Shown: positions 54,433 to 64,000 of the stretch, piece after piece
How the letters are laid out: each line of letters begins with the position of its first letter
Numbering within the stretch: position 1 is the stretch's first letter
Assembly (NCBI RefSeq): GCF_905404315.1
Contig: NC_066292.1
Span: 9,486,001-9,550,000 of the forward strand
DNA length: 64,000 bases
Source of the DNA: Leptidea sinapis
Lineage: Eukaryota; Arthropoda; Insecta; Lepidoptera; Pieridae
Direction of reading: 5' to 3'
Translations under genes and position numbers: made by a program
Notes under the pieces: model-generated
What the model was told of the DNA's origin: nothing
The model's input: the letters and a program-made list of their open reading frames with translations, nothing else
The model's database searches: none

Positions 54433-55096
54433 AAAGTGAAACTCTTATTACATCGTCTCAAACTTTTTCGTCTGGGTGTTGCATGTCGCGTGACGGTCGG
54501 GCGGCGCCTATAGTTCGCAGCAGCTGAACGTGTAGTGTATGTATAGAGTATTTACTCATTTGTGCCAGTTCTCCACCCTATTTTGCTTGTTTTTGAAAAT
54601 AATTGAAAAACGCCTCAAAATGACTCAACGATAATAAAATATTGTTTTCAGTTTTTTAATATGTGTATATAATCTAAATAATTGTCAAGTATTATGTATG
54701 TGTACTCGTATGATTAAAAATATTGATTGAAAGTATTGGGAATCAGTCACCTCATGTAAACTGTATATCTATAAATATATGAAAAAGAATTTAAAGCATT
54801 CAAACGTATTCAACTTTCATCTTTTTTAATCCTTTTCAATCAATATTTTTAACCAGGGCTAAGACACAGAGTTCAATAAAAATATTAGTTGGAGACTAAT
54901 TCTACTTTTATTATTTTCCATTATCATTCCAATTTTCCAAGTATTAAATTAAGATTGATATTGCGATTTTTATACCCTTAATGGAAACTTTTATTTTTCC
55001 AAACTTTTGTTATTCCAAACATTTTTAGTTAAATGTCTATAATGTGAAAAAAGTTTCACTTTTACCGTGGATTCATAAAATAATACAATCCTTTTT
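54433..55096. repeat. Repeat family T, longest copy
   Basis: TTAAAGTGAAACTCTTATTAC start, GTCGCGTGACGGTCGGGCGGC core, and AAAGTTTCACTTTTACCGTG near 55045. About 660 bp between inverted GTGAAAC/GTTTCAC ends. Confidence 0.5.
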
Positions 55097-55479
55097 TTTA
55101 GGAATTATGAGTATTTTCAATGATAATTACTTGTTTAATCATTAGTTTTTTTAATATTTTTGTAATTAGTTTTATCTGTTCTTCCTAAGAAAAAATCAAA
55201 ATATTGCCGTTATTATTCGACTATAATTTGATATTCATATCAATTATAGTCGAATAATTATGATATATAAAATTAATTAAATATATTTACAACGCATGAA
55301 TATACAGAAACATACCGACGAAGGAGCTGTTCTCCCAAAACCATTTTATGAATACCTTCTTAGATAAAGACTTTTATTTATATTATACTATATAGTGGAA
55401 AAATGATACGTATATTTTTTCAAAATAGAACTTATTCCTACTAATACAAACCGACAAATACTTTTATGAAGCAAAAGTC

Positions 55480-55850
55480 AAAGTCAAGTGAACTTTATTC
55501 AAATAAGTAGGCTTAAATAAAGCGGTTTTGAATCGTCTCTCTAAATATTTACATATTTAAAGCAGAGCTCGTGAGAAGAAAAAAGTACCTACAAGGAACT
55601 CAACGGCCACTCTTTTCAATTATTATTAAATAGAGTATTTTACAATGGCTGTAATATACACAAAAAATTAGTTTGTAAGGTAATACATCTAAAATATGAA
55701 TCATGCTACATGAAATAATATCAAATATTTCATAAAAAGTAATAAAGAATAAACTGTATAAATATAAAATATCGTATATTATATGCAACAACCTTTACAG
55801 CTTGAATTCATTACCCGTGTAAGGATGCTTCGTGGACACTTCAACTCGAC
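55480..55850 (-). repeat. LINE 3' region
   Basis: CAAAGTCAAGTGAACTTTATTC (complement of an AATAAA-containing tail), AACTCAACGGCCACTCTTTTC and GTAAGGATGCTTCGTGGAC. Related to 11190-11370 and 18590-18800. Confidence 0.45.
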
Positions 55851-55854
55851 TTGG

Positions 55855-56380
55855 CCCCACAAGCAGCACCCGTTCATGAGTTGACGGATGGACCAGTCAT
55901 CGTTCCCTTCGCACATACTTGAAGGAGACGACCCGGCACACAACGAATCATGTTATAGCATACCTACGCATCATAACTACAAAATTACAAATTTAATGCT
56001 GACAAAGCAAGGCCACAAATTATTGTATATCATGCAATTACAGTGGATTCTAAACCAAAAGAATATATTATATTATTAATGTTACATTCATAAGACTCTT
56101 AATAGAATCTTAATGTAAAGGATTATTATTGGGTGCACCACGAGAATCTATTTTCCATTCTTCTGTATCCTCTATATATTCTTTAAGGAAAAACTGAAAT
56201 AAATCAATCTCGCTCTGTTAGTATGAGTAAGATTCTTAAACGTAGAGTAAGGTAGAAAATTAATTATAAAAACCAAAGAGTATTGATCTTTACATTGTTG
56301 TAATAATCTAAGTTACCTATTAAAAAAATATCTATCAAAATGGTAATGAAATAACCTTCTCACCAATTTATAAAACATGT
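55855..56380. other. Intergenic sequence, nothing recognised
   Basis: No gene seen. Confidence 0.4.
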
Positions 56381-56382
56381 AG

Positions 56383-56850
56383 ACGTGCAACGTAGAGCAG
56401 CTCGAATTGTCGGGGACCCAGTACTCTATGAACGGCTGGATTACTTGGCGTTGCGTAGAGATGTCGCTTCATTGTGTGTCTTCTACCGCATTAATCACGT
56501 TGAGTGTTCCGAAGAGCTGTTTAACCTGATTGTTGCCGCCAAATTCCACCTTCGCACGACACGCAACAAGTTAGGATATCATCCCCACCATCTGGATGTG
56601 TAGCGGTCTTCCACAGTGCGGTTTTCTAGGAGCTTTCTTCCACGTACTACAAAGCTGTGGAATGATCTTCCTAGTGCGGTGTTTTCGGGACGATACGACA
56701 TGGGTACCTTCAAATAAAGCGCGTAAACCATCCTTAAAGGCCGGCAACGCTCCTGTGATTCCTCTGGTGTTGCTAGAGATTGTAAGCGGCGGTGATCACT
56801 TAACAACAGGTGACCTGTACGCTCGTTTGTCCTCCTATTCCATAAAAAAA
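56383..56850 (+). mobile_element. LINE family L, truncated 3' end
   Basis: Starts TGCAACGTAGAGCAGCTCG (VQRRAARIVGDPV) and ends TCCTATTCCATAAAAAAA. The first 73 codons are open (RIVGDPVLYERLDYLALRRD, VASLCVFYRI), then a frameshift. Confidence 0.85.
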
Positions 56851-56960
56851 ATGTAGACCATAAAACAATAACTTTAGACCATAAAAAAAAGGTAAATGAA
56901 AGTATCTTGCGTCGACACAAATCGTATATGTGTGCATGTATTTTGTGAGACCTCATATTT

Positions 56961-57270
56961 AAGAATCAATTTATTAAGCTGAGATGGTTTTGCCATGTCG
57001 AGAGAATGAAGGAAGAACGATTGACGAAGAAAGTGTATAAGGCCAGTGTGAATGAAAGTGTTGCAAGGGGTAGACCTAGGCGGACGTTTCGAGATCAAAT
57101 CGGAGACGTCTTGAAAAAAGGCCAGGTCAAGAGTACCCTAAACCGAAGAGCATGTATGAAAGGAAAAATAAAAGTGGACGAAGAGAAACAAGTATGTAAG
57201 GATCGTAGAAAGTGGAAAGAAGTGGTCTCTGCCTACCCCTACGGGAAACAGGCATGATTGTATGTATGTA
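56961..57270 (+). pseudogene. LINE C-terminal fragment, other family
   Basis: An open frame of about 98 codons: KNQFIKLRWFCHVERMKEER, LTKKVYKASVNESVARGRPR, RTFRDQIGDVLKKGQVKSTL, then RRKWKEVVSAYPYGKQA and stop 57255-57257. LRW.GHVERM......K..Y......RGRPR..W.D is a common LINE C-terminal pattern. The frame starts without a Met because the element is 5'-truncated. A TATGTATGTATTTATTAGG tail follows. It lies just 5' of the large LINE L copy. Confidence 0.65.
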
Positions 57271-57336
57271 TTTATTAGGTAACTATGTGATACTGGAACA
57301 AAATAAAAATTACTATGTATTTTAAAACAGTTGTAA

Positions 57337-60300
57337 AGAGATAGTACCCCAGAAGGGTACCGGCTCTACCAAAGTCGGAGAATCCCTCCCCGAGCACTCT
57401 AGCACGGGCTGCCCTTCGTATTCTGGGGAGGGCACAGTACCGCGCATGACCAAGGACAAACGAGGCAGTAACACCACGGCACCCCGCTCCACACTCAACG
57501 TGGACTTTTGCAATATCAGGGGAATTCACTCCAACTTAAACGCCGTCCACCACCACCTTGAAACGGTGAAGCCGGCCTTGTGTTTCCTTACGGAGACGCA
57601 GATATCTCGACCTAGCGATACGTCATATTTAACGTACCCCAGGTACAAAATTGGGCACAAATTTTTTGCCTCATGCCGGGGTATGTGTGTACGTTAGGGA
57701 GGATATCTGCTGTCGCCATCTCGGCAATTTTGAGGGTAGGGACCTGTCCACTCTCTGGCTCTGCGTAGATTTAGAGGACCGCGTCCGCATCTATGCGTGT
57801 GTCTACAGGTCCCATAGTGGTAATGCAGAAACCGATCATCTCATGGGCTGCGTTCAAGCGGCAATTGACGACGTGCTTGCACAGATCCCCTCCGCTGAAA
57901 TCATAGTCTTGGGTGATTTCAACGGGCACAATGCCGAATGGCTTGGATCACGTACCACAGACTACGCAGGGCGATCTGTGCATAATTTTGCATTGGCGTA
58001 CGATCTGTCCCAATTGGTTGAGTCGCCAACGCGGCTCCCGGATGTGGATAGCCACATGCCGTCCTTATTAGATCTTCTGCTGACTACACATCCCGATGGT
58101 TACCAGGTCATTGTCGACGCCCCTCTCGGAACGTCCGACCATTGCCTGGTCAGGAGTGTAGTGCCTATACGACGCCCACGTCGCAGACCACCAGTGACCC
58201 GCCGCGTTTGGCACTACAAGTCAGCAGATTGGGATAGGATGCGTTCCTTTTTTGCATCCTACCCTTGGAGCAGGGTTTGTTTCCCTTCGGATGATCCTAG
58301 TGCCTGCGCCGTTGCAGTAGCCGATGTGATACTACAGGGCATGGATATTTTTATACCAAGCTCTGTAGTACCGATCGGTGGCAGATCACAGCCCTGGTTC
58401 GATGCGTCATTTAAAGCAGCATCTGACTGCAAAAAACAGGCGTATCGAACTTGGGTTGCGGCGCTGGGCACAAAGGATCCGAACTGCATAGTTCTAAAGA
58501 GGAAATACAACCGTGCTTCCAGATTTTTTAAGCGGCAAATCGCCCGTGCAAAGTCAAAACACGTCGTCAAAATCGGCGAGCAGCTTTCCAGTTACCCGAC
58601 CGGAACACGCAAGTTCTGGTCGTTGTCGAAAGCTGCTCTTGGTAACTTCAAAAAGCCGTCCATGCCGCCGTTGCACATGAGGAATGACACTCTGGCCCAT
58701 ACGGCAAAAGAGAAAGCCGATCTCCTGTGCGCTATTTTCGCCTCCAACTCGACTCTTGACGACAACGGAAAAACACCGCCGACCATCCCGAGGTATCAGA
58801 GCTCTATGCCTGAAGTACAGTTCAGACAGAAAACTGTTAGGCGAGCTCAGTTTTCGTTGGACGTCAGGAAGTCGAGCGGGCCGGATGGCATTTCTCTAAT
58901 CGTGCTTAGAACGTGTGCCCCTGAGTTGACGCCGGTGCTAACGCGTTTATTCCGGCACTCTTATTCCAAAGGCGTAGTCCCTGACTCATGGAAGTCAGCC
59001 CTTGTCCATCCGATCCAAAAAAAAGAAGACAGTTCGGATCCGGCAAACTACAGGCCTATTGCTATTACCTCCCTGCTCTCCAAAATCATGGAGAGCATAA
59101 TTAGCCGTCAGCTCTTGGTATACCTAGAGGGTCACCAGTTGATCAACGACTGACAATACGGGTTTCGCCATGGTCGGTCGGCAGGTGATCTTCTGGTATA
59201 CCTAACACATAGATGGGCTGCGGCTATTGAAAGCAAGGGGGAAGGCCTGGCAGTTAGCCTGGATATAGCGAAGGCCTTTGATCGTGTATGGCATAAGGCG
59301 CTCCTCTCTAAACGTCCATCATTTGGGCTTCCCGAGAGCTTGTGCAAGTGGAGCTTCCTCACTAGGCGCAGCATACAGGTCGTTGTCGACGGACATTGCT
59401 CGAACCCGAAGCCCGTGAATGCTGGAGTGCCCCAAGGCTGTGTGCTATCTCCTACGCTGTTTCTTCTGCATATCAATGATATGTTGGACACCTCCAACAT
59501 TCATTGCTATGCAGATGACAGCACTGGTGATGCCGTATACACGGGCCATGCACGTCTCTCTCGGGAAATCGTCGACCAGTGCCGGGAGAAACTTGTGTCT
59601 TCTATCGAGTCCTCTCTTGAGAAGGTCGCGGAATGGGGTAAATTGAACCTTGTCCAATTTAACCCCCAGAAGACTCAAGTTTGCGCGTTTACCACTAAAA
59701 AAACCCCATTTGTCGCATCACCGCTCTTCGACAACACTTCCCTAAAAGCCTCGCCTAGTATCGGAATACTAGGTCTCGAAATCTCGAGCGATTGCCAATT
59801 CCATGGCCATCTGGAGGGCACAGCCAAATTGGCTTCAAAGAAACTGGGCGTCATTAATAGAACACGGCAATACTTCAAGCCGGCCCACATTCTAGCGCTG
59901 TACAAAGCGCAGGTCCGGCCACACATGGAGTATTGCTGTCATCTCTGGTCTGGCGCACCCCAGTATCAGCTCGATCCATTTGACCGCGTGCAACGCAGAG
60001 CAGCGCGAATTGTCGGGGACCCAGTACTCTGTGAACGGCTGGATCACTTGGCGTTGCGTAGAGACGTCGCTTCATTGTGTGTCTTCTACCGCATTTATCA
60101 CGGGGAGTGTTCCGAAGAGCTGTTTTACCTAATTCCTGCCGCCGAATTCCACCTTCGCACGACACGCCACAAGTTAGGATATCATCCTCACCATCTGGAT
60201 GTGTGGCGGTCCTCCACAGTGCGGTTTACAAGGAGCTTTCTTCCACGTACTACAAAGCTGTGGAATGAACTTCCTTGTGCGGTGTTTCCGGGACGATACG

Positions 60301-60410
60301 ACATGGGTACCTTCAAAAAAGCGCGTACACCTTCCTTAAAGGCCGGCAACGCTCCTGTGATTCCTCTGGTGTTGCAAGAGATCACGGTCATCAAGAGAGG
60401 GCGGCGGTGA
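57337..60410 (+). pseudogene. LINE L ORF2: APE endonuclease + reverse transcriptase
   Basis: About 1,020 codons with only two visible lesions. First, a frameshift near 57655-57665 (ATTTTTT run) separates the endonuclease start (CNIRGIHSNLNAVHHHLETV, then LTETQ) from LGDFNGHNAEWL (57909) and GTSDHCLV (58129). Second, a TGA stop at 59151 lies where copy 1 has CGA. RT blocks in order: LDVRKSSGPDGIS (58858), SWKSALVHPIQKK (58988), YRPIAITSLLSKIMES (59051), QYGFRHGRSAG (59154), LDIAKAFDRVWH (59257, first Asp), GVPQGCVLSPTLFL (59425), YADDST (59507, catalytic pair). The C-terminal region includes ARIVGDPVL and FLPRTTKLWNELPCAVFPGR. The family makes DNA nicks with the endonuclease and copies its RNA into the site. 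ORF1 is absent. Confidence 0.9.
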
Positions 60411-60468
60411 TCACTTAACAACAGGTGACCCGTACGCTTGTTTGTCCTCCTATTCCATAAAAAAAAAA
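57337..60468 (+). mobile_element. LINE family L copy 2 (CR1/Jockey superfamily), nearly intact ORF2
   Basis: Begins within coding sequence (AAAGAGATAGTACCCCAG, equal to 7709 in copy 1), so it lacks the leader, and ends TCCTATTCCATAAAAAAAAAAG. No clear target duplication. It is the reference against which the truncated copies were judged. Confidence 0.9.
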
Positions 60469-60474
60469 GTAAAG

Positions 60475-60978
60475 TAAATACATTTAAACATATTCCAAAA
60501 TAAATAAACAATAAAATACACAGACAAAGGAATCCTTGGTTCAAAGTCCATCTGCATCCGTTACTAAATTTGACAAAAGAAGCTTTTTATCAATAGGAGC
60601 TATGCTTGCAAATTTTCGTTCTAAAATTGCTTGCCTTGAGTCGAAATGATTTTAAATCTCTCTCTGATTTCATTCCAGAATAAGTTTATAGTAAAATAGA
60701 CCTTCTAGTAATGAGGGAACGGGTGACGCTTGTCACGTACGACATATCGGTATGTACGTGTAAACGGGACGTAGGACTGCACCGATCTGGACAAGGAAAT
60801 TTGTGGCTAGATTAGCTTAGATATTTTATTTACTTCAAAATTATATCGAAAATTTCCTACCAATACATACATTGTATGCAATATTATGAGGTACAGCTAT
60901 AGAAAACTATATCAATCACTACAAAAATCCACAACAACAAAGTCTAAATACGAAAATAATTGTTACTTAGCTTATGCA
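60475..60978. other. Intergenic sequence, nothing recognised
   Basis: No gene seen. Confidence 0.4.
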
Positions 60979-60981
60979 TAA

Positions 60982-61301
60982 TCTTATATATAAAATTCTC
61001 GTGTCATGCTGTTAAGCATTGAACTCCTCCGAAACGGCATGACCGATTCTTATGAAATTTTGTGAGCATATTGAGTAGGTCTGAGAATCGGCCAACATCT
61101 ATTTTTCATACCCCTAAATGTTAAGGGTCCACACGAAGTTTTTTTTTTTAAATATTTTCTGACATTTCTTTTAAATTTATTTGATTATGAGTCAGCATTA
61201 ATAAATACATACAACTTCAAATTTTCACCCATCTACGAGCAATCGTTACTTTTGTATCGCGATTTTAATATCGGTAATTCAACATTTGCTGTGTCAGCTA
61301 G
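60982..61301 (+). mobile_element. Non-autonomous Helitron (type 1)
   Basis: TCTTATATATAAAATTCTCG start, GTGTCAGCTAG end followed by T. Confidence 0.75.
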
Positions 61302-61304
61302 TAA

Positions 61305-62005
61305 AATATATAGAACATTATTGGCTATCATAACAATACTAATTATAAAAATTTACACTTTCACACGAATTTGGCAAATCCTTTATAGAATTGCGGGTTC
61401 CAGAAAACAATATACTATTATCTGATATAAAATAAATACTATTAGCGTCTTCTATTAGTAAGAACGTAGGTATACTGCTGACGATCCATCTTCAATGACC
61501 TTTATAAGTAGTTCTTGCAAACTTAAAATTGCTTATTGATTTTATTTATTTGATTCAAACGAGTCACTTTCGCATTACAGTCTTAACAGTTTATTGACTC
61601 CAATAAATATATAATGAAACACCTTCTTATGTATGTCGAGTGTGACAGCTGTTCCCTGAAGATCTTTTTGACCTAGGCTCCCACATACAACATCATAATA
61701 GGTTAAAAAATATCAAAAAAACATTGCGTGAAACCTGCATGGTGCATGAACCTCTAAACTGCATATGAATTCCTGGTACGTGTGGCTAGGATGACACATG
61801 ATTTCAACCGCTATGAAAGACATTCCTACCACCACTAATATATATAATAGTATGTTCTCCTGGTGTCTATGTAGTAATACGTCGTGCGCTTGGAGTCAGA
61901 ATATATTAAGGTATACTCGCGCCATACTTAAGACAATCTCTTCTTTAACTATGATCGCCTGGTACCAAAACATTGTATTATGCTTCCTATCTAATATTAT
62001 GAATT
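61305..62005. other. Intergenic sequence, nothing recognised
   Basis: A 69-codon plus frame (61798-62007) has no domain. Confidence 0.4.
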
Positions 62006-62009
62006 GATG

Positions 62010-62190
62010 TGACTGCTCTTTTTCTGTCGCTTTTTCGTTTCATCGACTTTCAAACCACAACGATGATAAAGAAGTTTTCACTTCAATAGTTTGCATATAC
62101 ATATTTGTATTTGTGTCTCTTACCTGTCGTTTTTTCCGTTGTATCCGGTTTGAAATCACAACGATTCTAAAGAAGTTTCACTTCAAAAAA
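62010..62190. repeat. Diverged tandem pair ending GAAGTTTCACTTCA
   Basis: 62010-62080 and 62115-62190 share CTGTCG.TTTTTCGTT, AAACCACAACGAT and AAAGAAGTTTTCACTTCAA-like sequence at about 105-bp spacing. The AAAGAAGTTTCACTTCA end reappears inverted at 63857. Confidence 0.5.
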
Positions 62191-62194
62191 TCTC

Positions 62195-62885
62195 ATATAA
62201 AAGACCCTATTATTATTATGTATTATAAACTATGGTCAGAACTATCCCAAAATAAATAAACAAATACACACTTATTTCATATTAACGTATTATGTCGTTA
62301 GTGACTCGGCTATTAGACCAGTGTCGATAATTTTTGAAACCAAAAAAAATAATAATATGGATGAACCCATTGGAAATGGAAGAGAATATAACAAAAATGA
62401 AAGGAAAATAAATTACAGGTGATCTGAGGTCGGGAAGTAGAAAAGTAATGTGTAAGTAAATGTAATCCATATTAGTGCTGCTACGAACTAACGTGTATGA
62501 CTTCTCTATGAAACGCCATTAGATGGGCTTAAATTTTTCGAACATTTACCATTGTAATTTATATTTTTGGATCACAATTAATTAAATCTATTTATAAATG
62601 TTAAAAGTATAATAATTTAGTGTTATGCTATCCATTTACGTTTTTCATTATTATTGATTAATTTAATTAATTGTAATCCATAGAAAAAAGTTGATATTTT
62701 GGCAGGTGAATTTTTGATTGAAAATAAGGGCTCTTTATCGATATTTGAGTCAAAAGAAGGTGAAAAAATAAATATTTCAATTCTAATGAATTACAGTGTA
62801 TCTGGGACATAAAAAGGTAATTTTTCACCCAATTTCGTGAAAAATTTAGTTATGGAAAAGATAAAAATAAAAAACCGAAAACTTT
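62195..62885. other. Intergenic sequence, nothing recognised
   Basis: No gene seen. Confidence 0.4.
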
Positions 62886-62889
62886 TTTG

Positions 62890-63045
62890 TTTTCTTCAAT
62901 TTTTGGACCGACGATCTGGTCAAGATCGCTGGATAATGTCAATACGTTGGATGAGGGCAGCGCAGGACCGATCGTCGTGGAAATCTTTGGGGGATTCCTT
63001 TGCCCAGCAGTGGACGTCTTCCGGCTGATGATGATGATATCGGTG
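62890..63045 (+). mobile_element. RTE-like LINE, 3'-terminal fragment
   Basis: One frame reads FLDRRSGQDRWIMSIRWMRA, AQDRSSWKSLGDSFAQQWTS then SG and stop, a clean RTE C-terminus (RW..AAQDRS.W.SLGE.F.QQWT). It ends TTCCGGCTGATGATGATGAT. Confidence 0.75.
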
Positions 63046-63853
63046 TTAAATAATAATATATGGTTATGATTTATAAAGTAGCTTTGGTACAGCCTGTGTC
63101 ACTGGGACCATTGTGATTTATAGTGGTAGCCACTGTTAGCTATAGCTCACTGCTAAGATTGATTCTTTTCATGCATCGTGTTTTATCTTTTGCAGTGATA
63201 GTCACTGTTTTTTCTACCAACCCACCTACATGATACATTCACTGTGCTCACTACAGAATTCTCGTATAGACTATGGATACCTACCCGAAGATTATAGTAG
63301 GTAAACATCTTCTATAACGGTGCCATGGAAGTCACAAAACTTCAGCAAACGCAGTACATAATATTTAAAGAGTCCTAAGAAAGAGAAAAACTTTTCACCA
63401 AAACCATTTACACGAAATATAAAATTCTGAATCTTGGTTTAAGAAAAACCGGTAAACCGGTAATTAAGTGGGACACGGGCCAAAGCCAAGTGTGGAGCAG
63501 AGAAGATGTGACAAACAAGCGGCACAAGTAGGAGGAGACGACATCGAGTACTTTCTTATTTAGATTTCGATTGATTCGCCAAACTATGAGAGAAAATCCT
63601 GTACAAACATCCTGTAAAATACAGCAACACTACTGAACTGTATTACCACGATATTTATTTTAAGTTTTCTAATTAAAATAATCCAGCAATGCGTAAATAC
63701 CCTACTCCAATACAAGATACATAGGAGAATTTTCAACAAGCTCTCATACAATATTTACTTACAAACTGGAAACTACATCAATTTCATTACACAACTTTTC
63801 AAAAACTACCTATAAAATTAAATTAAATCTAGAATGTATGAGTTCTTGGCTTA

Positions 63854-64000
63854 TTGAAGTGAAACTTCTTTAGGCGCATGAGGGTAAAATTTTTATCGTG
63901 CAGGTTTAGCGCACGGCCGCTTGTAAGTAGAACATCTTCCCTACTAGCCTGAAATACAAGATGGCTGCCGCGCAAATTTATGATTTCAACAATATGGATA
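63854..64000 (+). repeat. Interspersed repeat cut by the window end
   Basis: TATTGAAGTGAAACTTCTTTAGG then GTTTAGCGCACGGCCGCTTG and ACAAGATGGCTGCCGCGC. The start is the complement of the 62175 motif, so the two may be the ends of one inverted-repeat family. Confidence 0.4.

Noticed and set aside
57275..57529. Minus-strand frames opposite the LINE L ORF2 (also at 7580-7877, 59132-59500)
   Set aside because: Antisense shadows of the ORF2 codons, recurring only because the LINE copies are similar.

Overview
The window reads as repeat-dense nuclear DNA from an insect, most likely a butterfly or moth (Lepidoptera). It is AT-rich, has no bacterial-style gene packing, and has a single recognisable host gene cut into small exons. 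The mobile element mix (CR1/Jockey-superfamily and RTE-like LINEs, short Helitrons ending GGTCAGCTAG, Penelope, mariner/Tc1, Harbinger, tRNA-derived SINEs) fits Lepidoptera. The species cannot be named from the sequence alone.

Host gene. Two plus-strand exons belong to a Dpr-type (defective proboscis extension response) immunoglobulin cell-surface protein. An internal exon (11809-11987) encodes the C-terminal half of the second Ig domain. The terminal exon (32337-32437) encodes a short hydrophobic C-terminal tail, with a possible poly(A) signal at 32571. The two join in phase across a 20.3 kb intron to give ...IFNGENPAAMQ.... The upstream exons were not found, so positions 1-11808 are probably also intron of the same gene, and everything after about 32.6 kb is intergenic or belongs to genes that are not visible here.

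Mobile DNA. (1) One LINE family (called L) has two long copies: 7.46-10.67 kb, heavily deleted, and 57.34-60.47 kb, whose endonuclease/RT frame is broken by only one frameshift and one stop. At least eight 5'-truncated or internal fragments are also present. (2) A 300-bp SINE-like family (called S) is present about 18 times. Its last 55-60 bases closely resemble the 3' end of LINE L, as expected of a LINE/SINE partnership. (3) Non-autonomous Helitrons lie at 1.3, 6.3, 17.8, 18.9, 34.3, 38.5, 40.1, 43.8 and 61.0 kb. (4) Penelope-like GIY-YIG remnants lie at 29.7, 30.8 and 39.8 kb; the last has a 14-bp target duplication and a Helitron nested inside it. (5) A Harbinger element at 4.0-4.8 kb has long TIRs, TAA target duplications, a transposase C-terminus and an antisense MADF-domain remnant. 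(6) There are mariner and Tc1 transposase pseudogenes, RTE-like 3' ends, a possible BEL/Pao LTR, several foldback elements and MITEs, and a family carrying a tRNA cloverleaf, one copy of which has perfect 46-bp terminal inverted repeats.

Layout. 0-11.8 kb: repeats including Harbinger and LINE L copy 1. 11.8-32.4 kb: dpr exon, long repeat-filled intron, last exon. 32.6-57 kb: repeat-rich intergenic DNA. 57.3-60.5 kb: the least damaged LINE. 60.5-64 kb: Helitron, RTE tail, and a repeat cut by the window edge. The stretches between are AT-rich with no recognisable gene.
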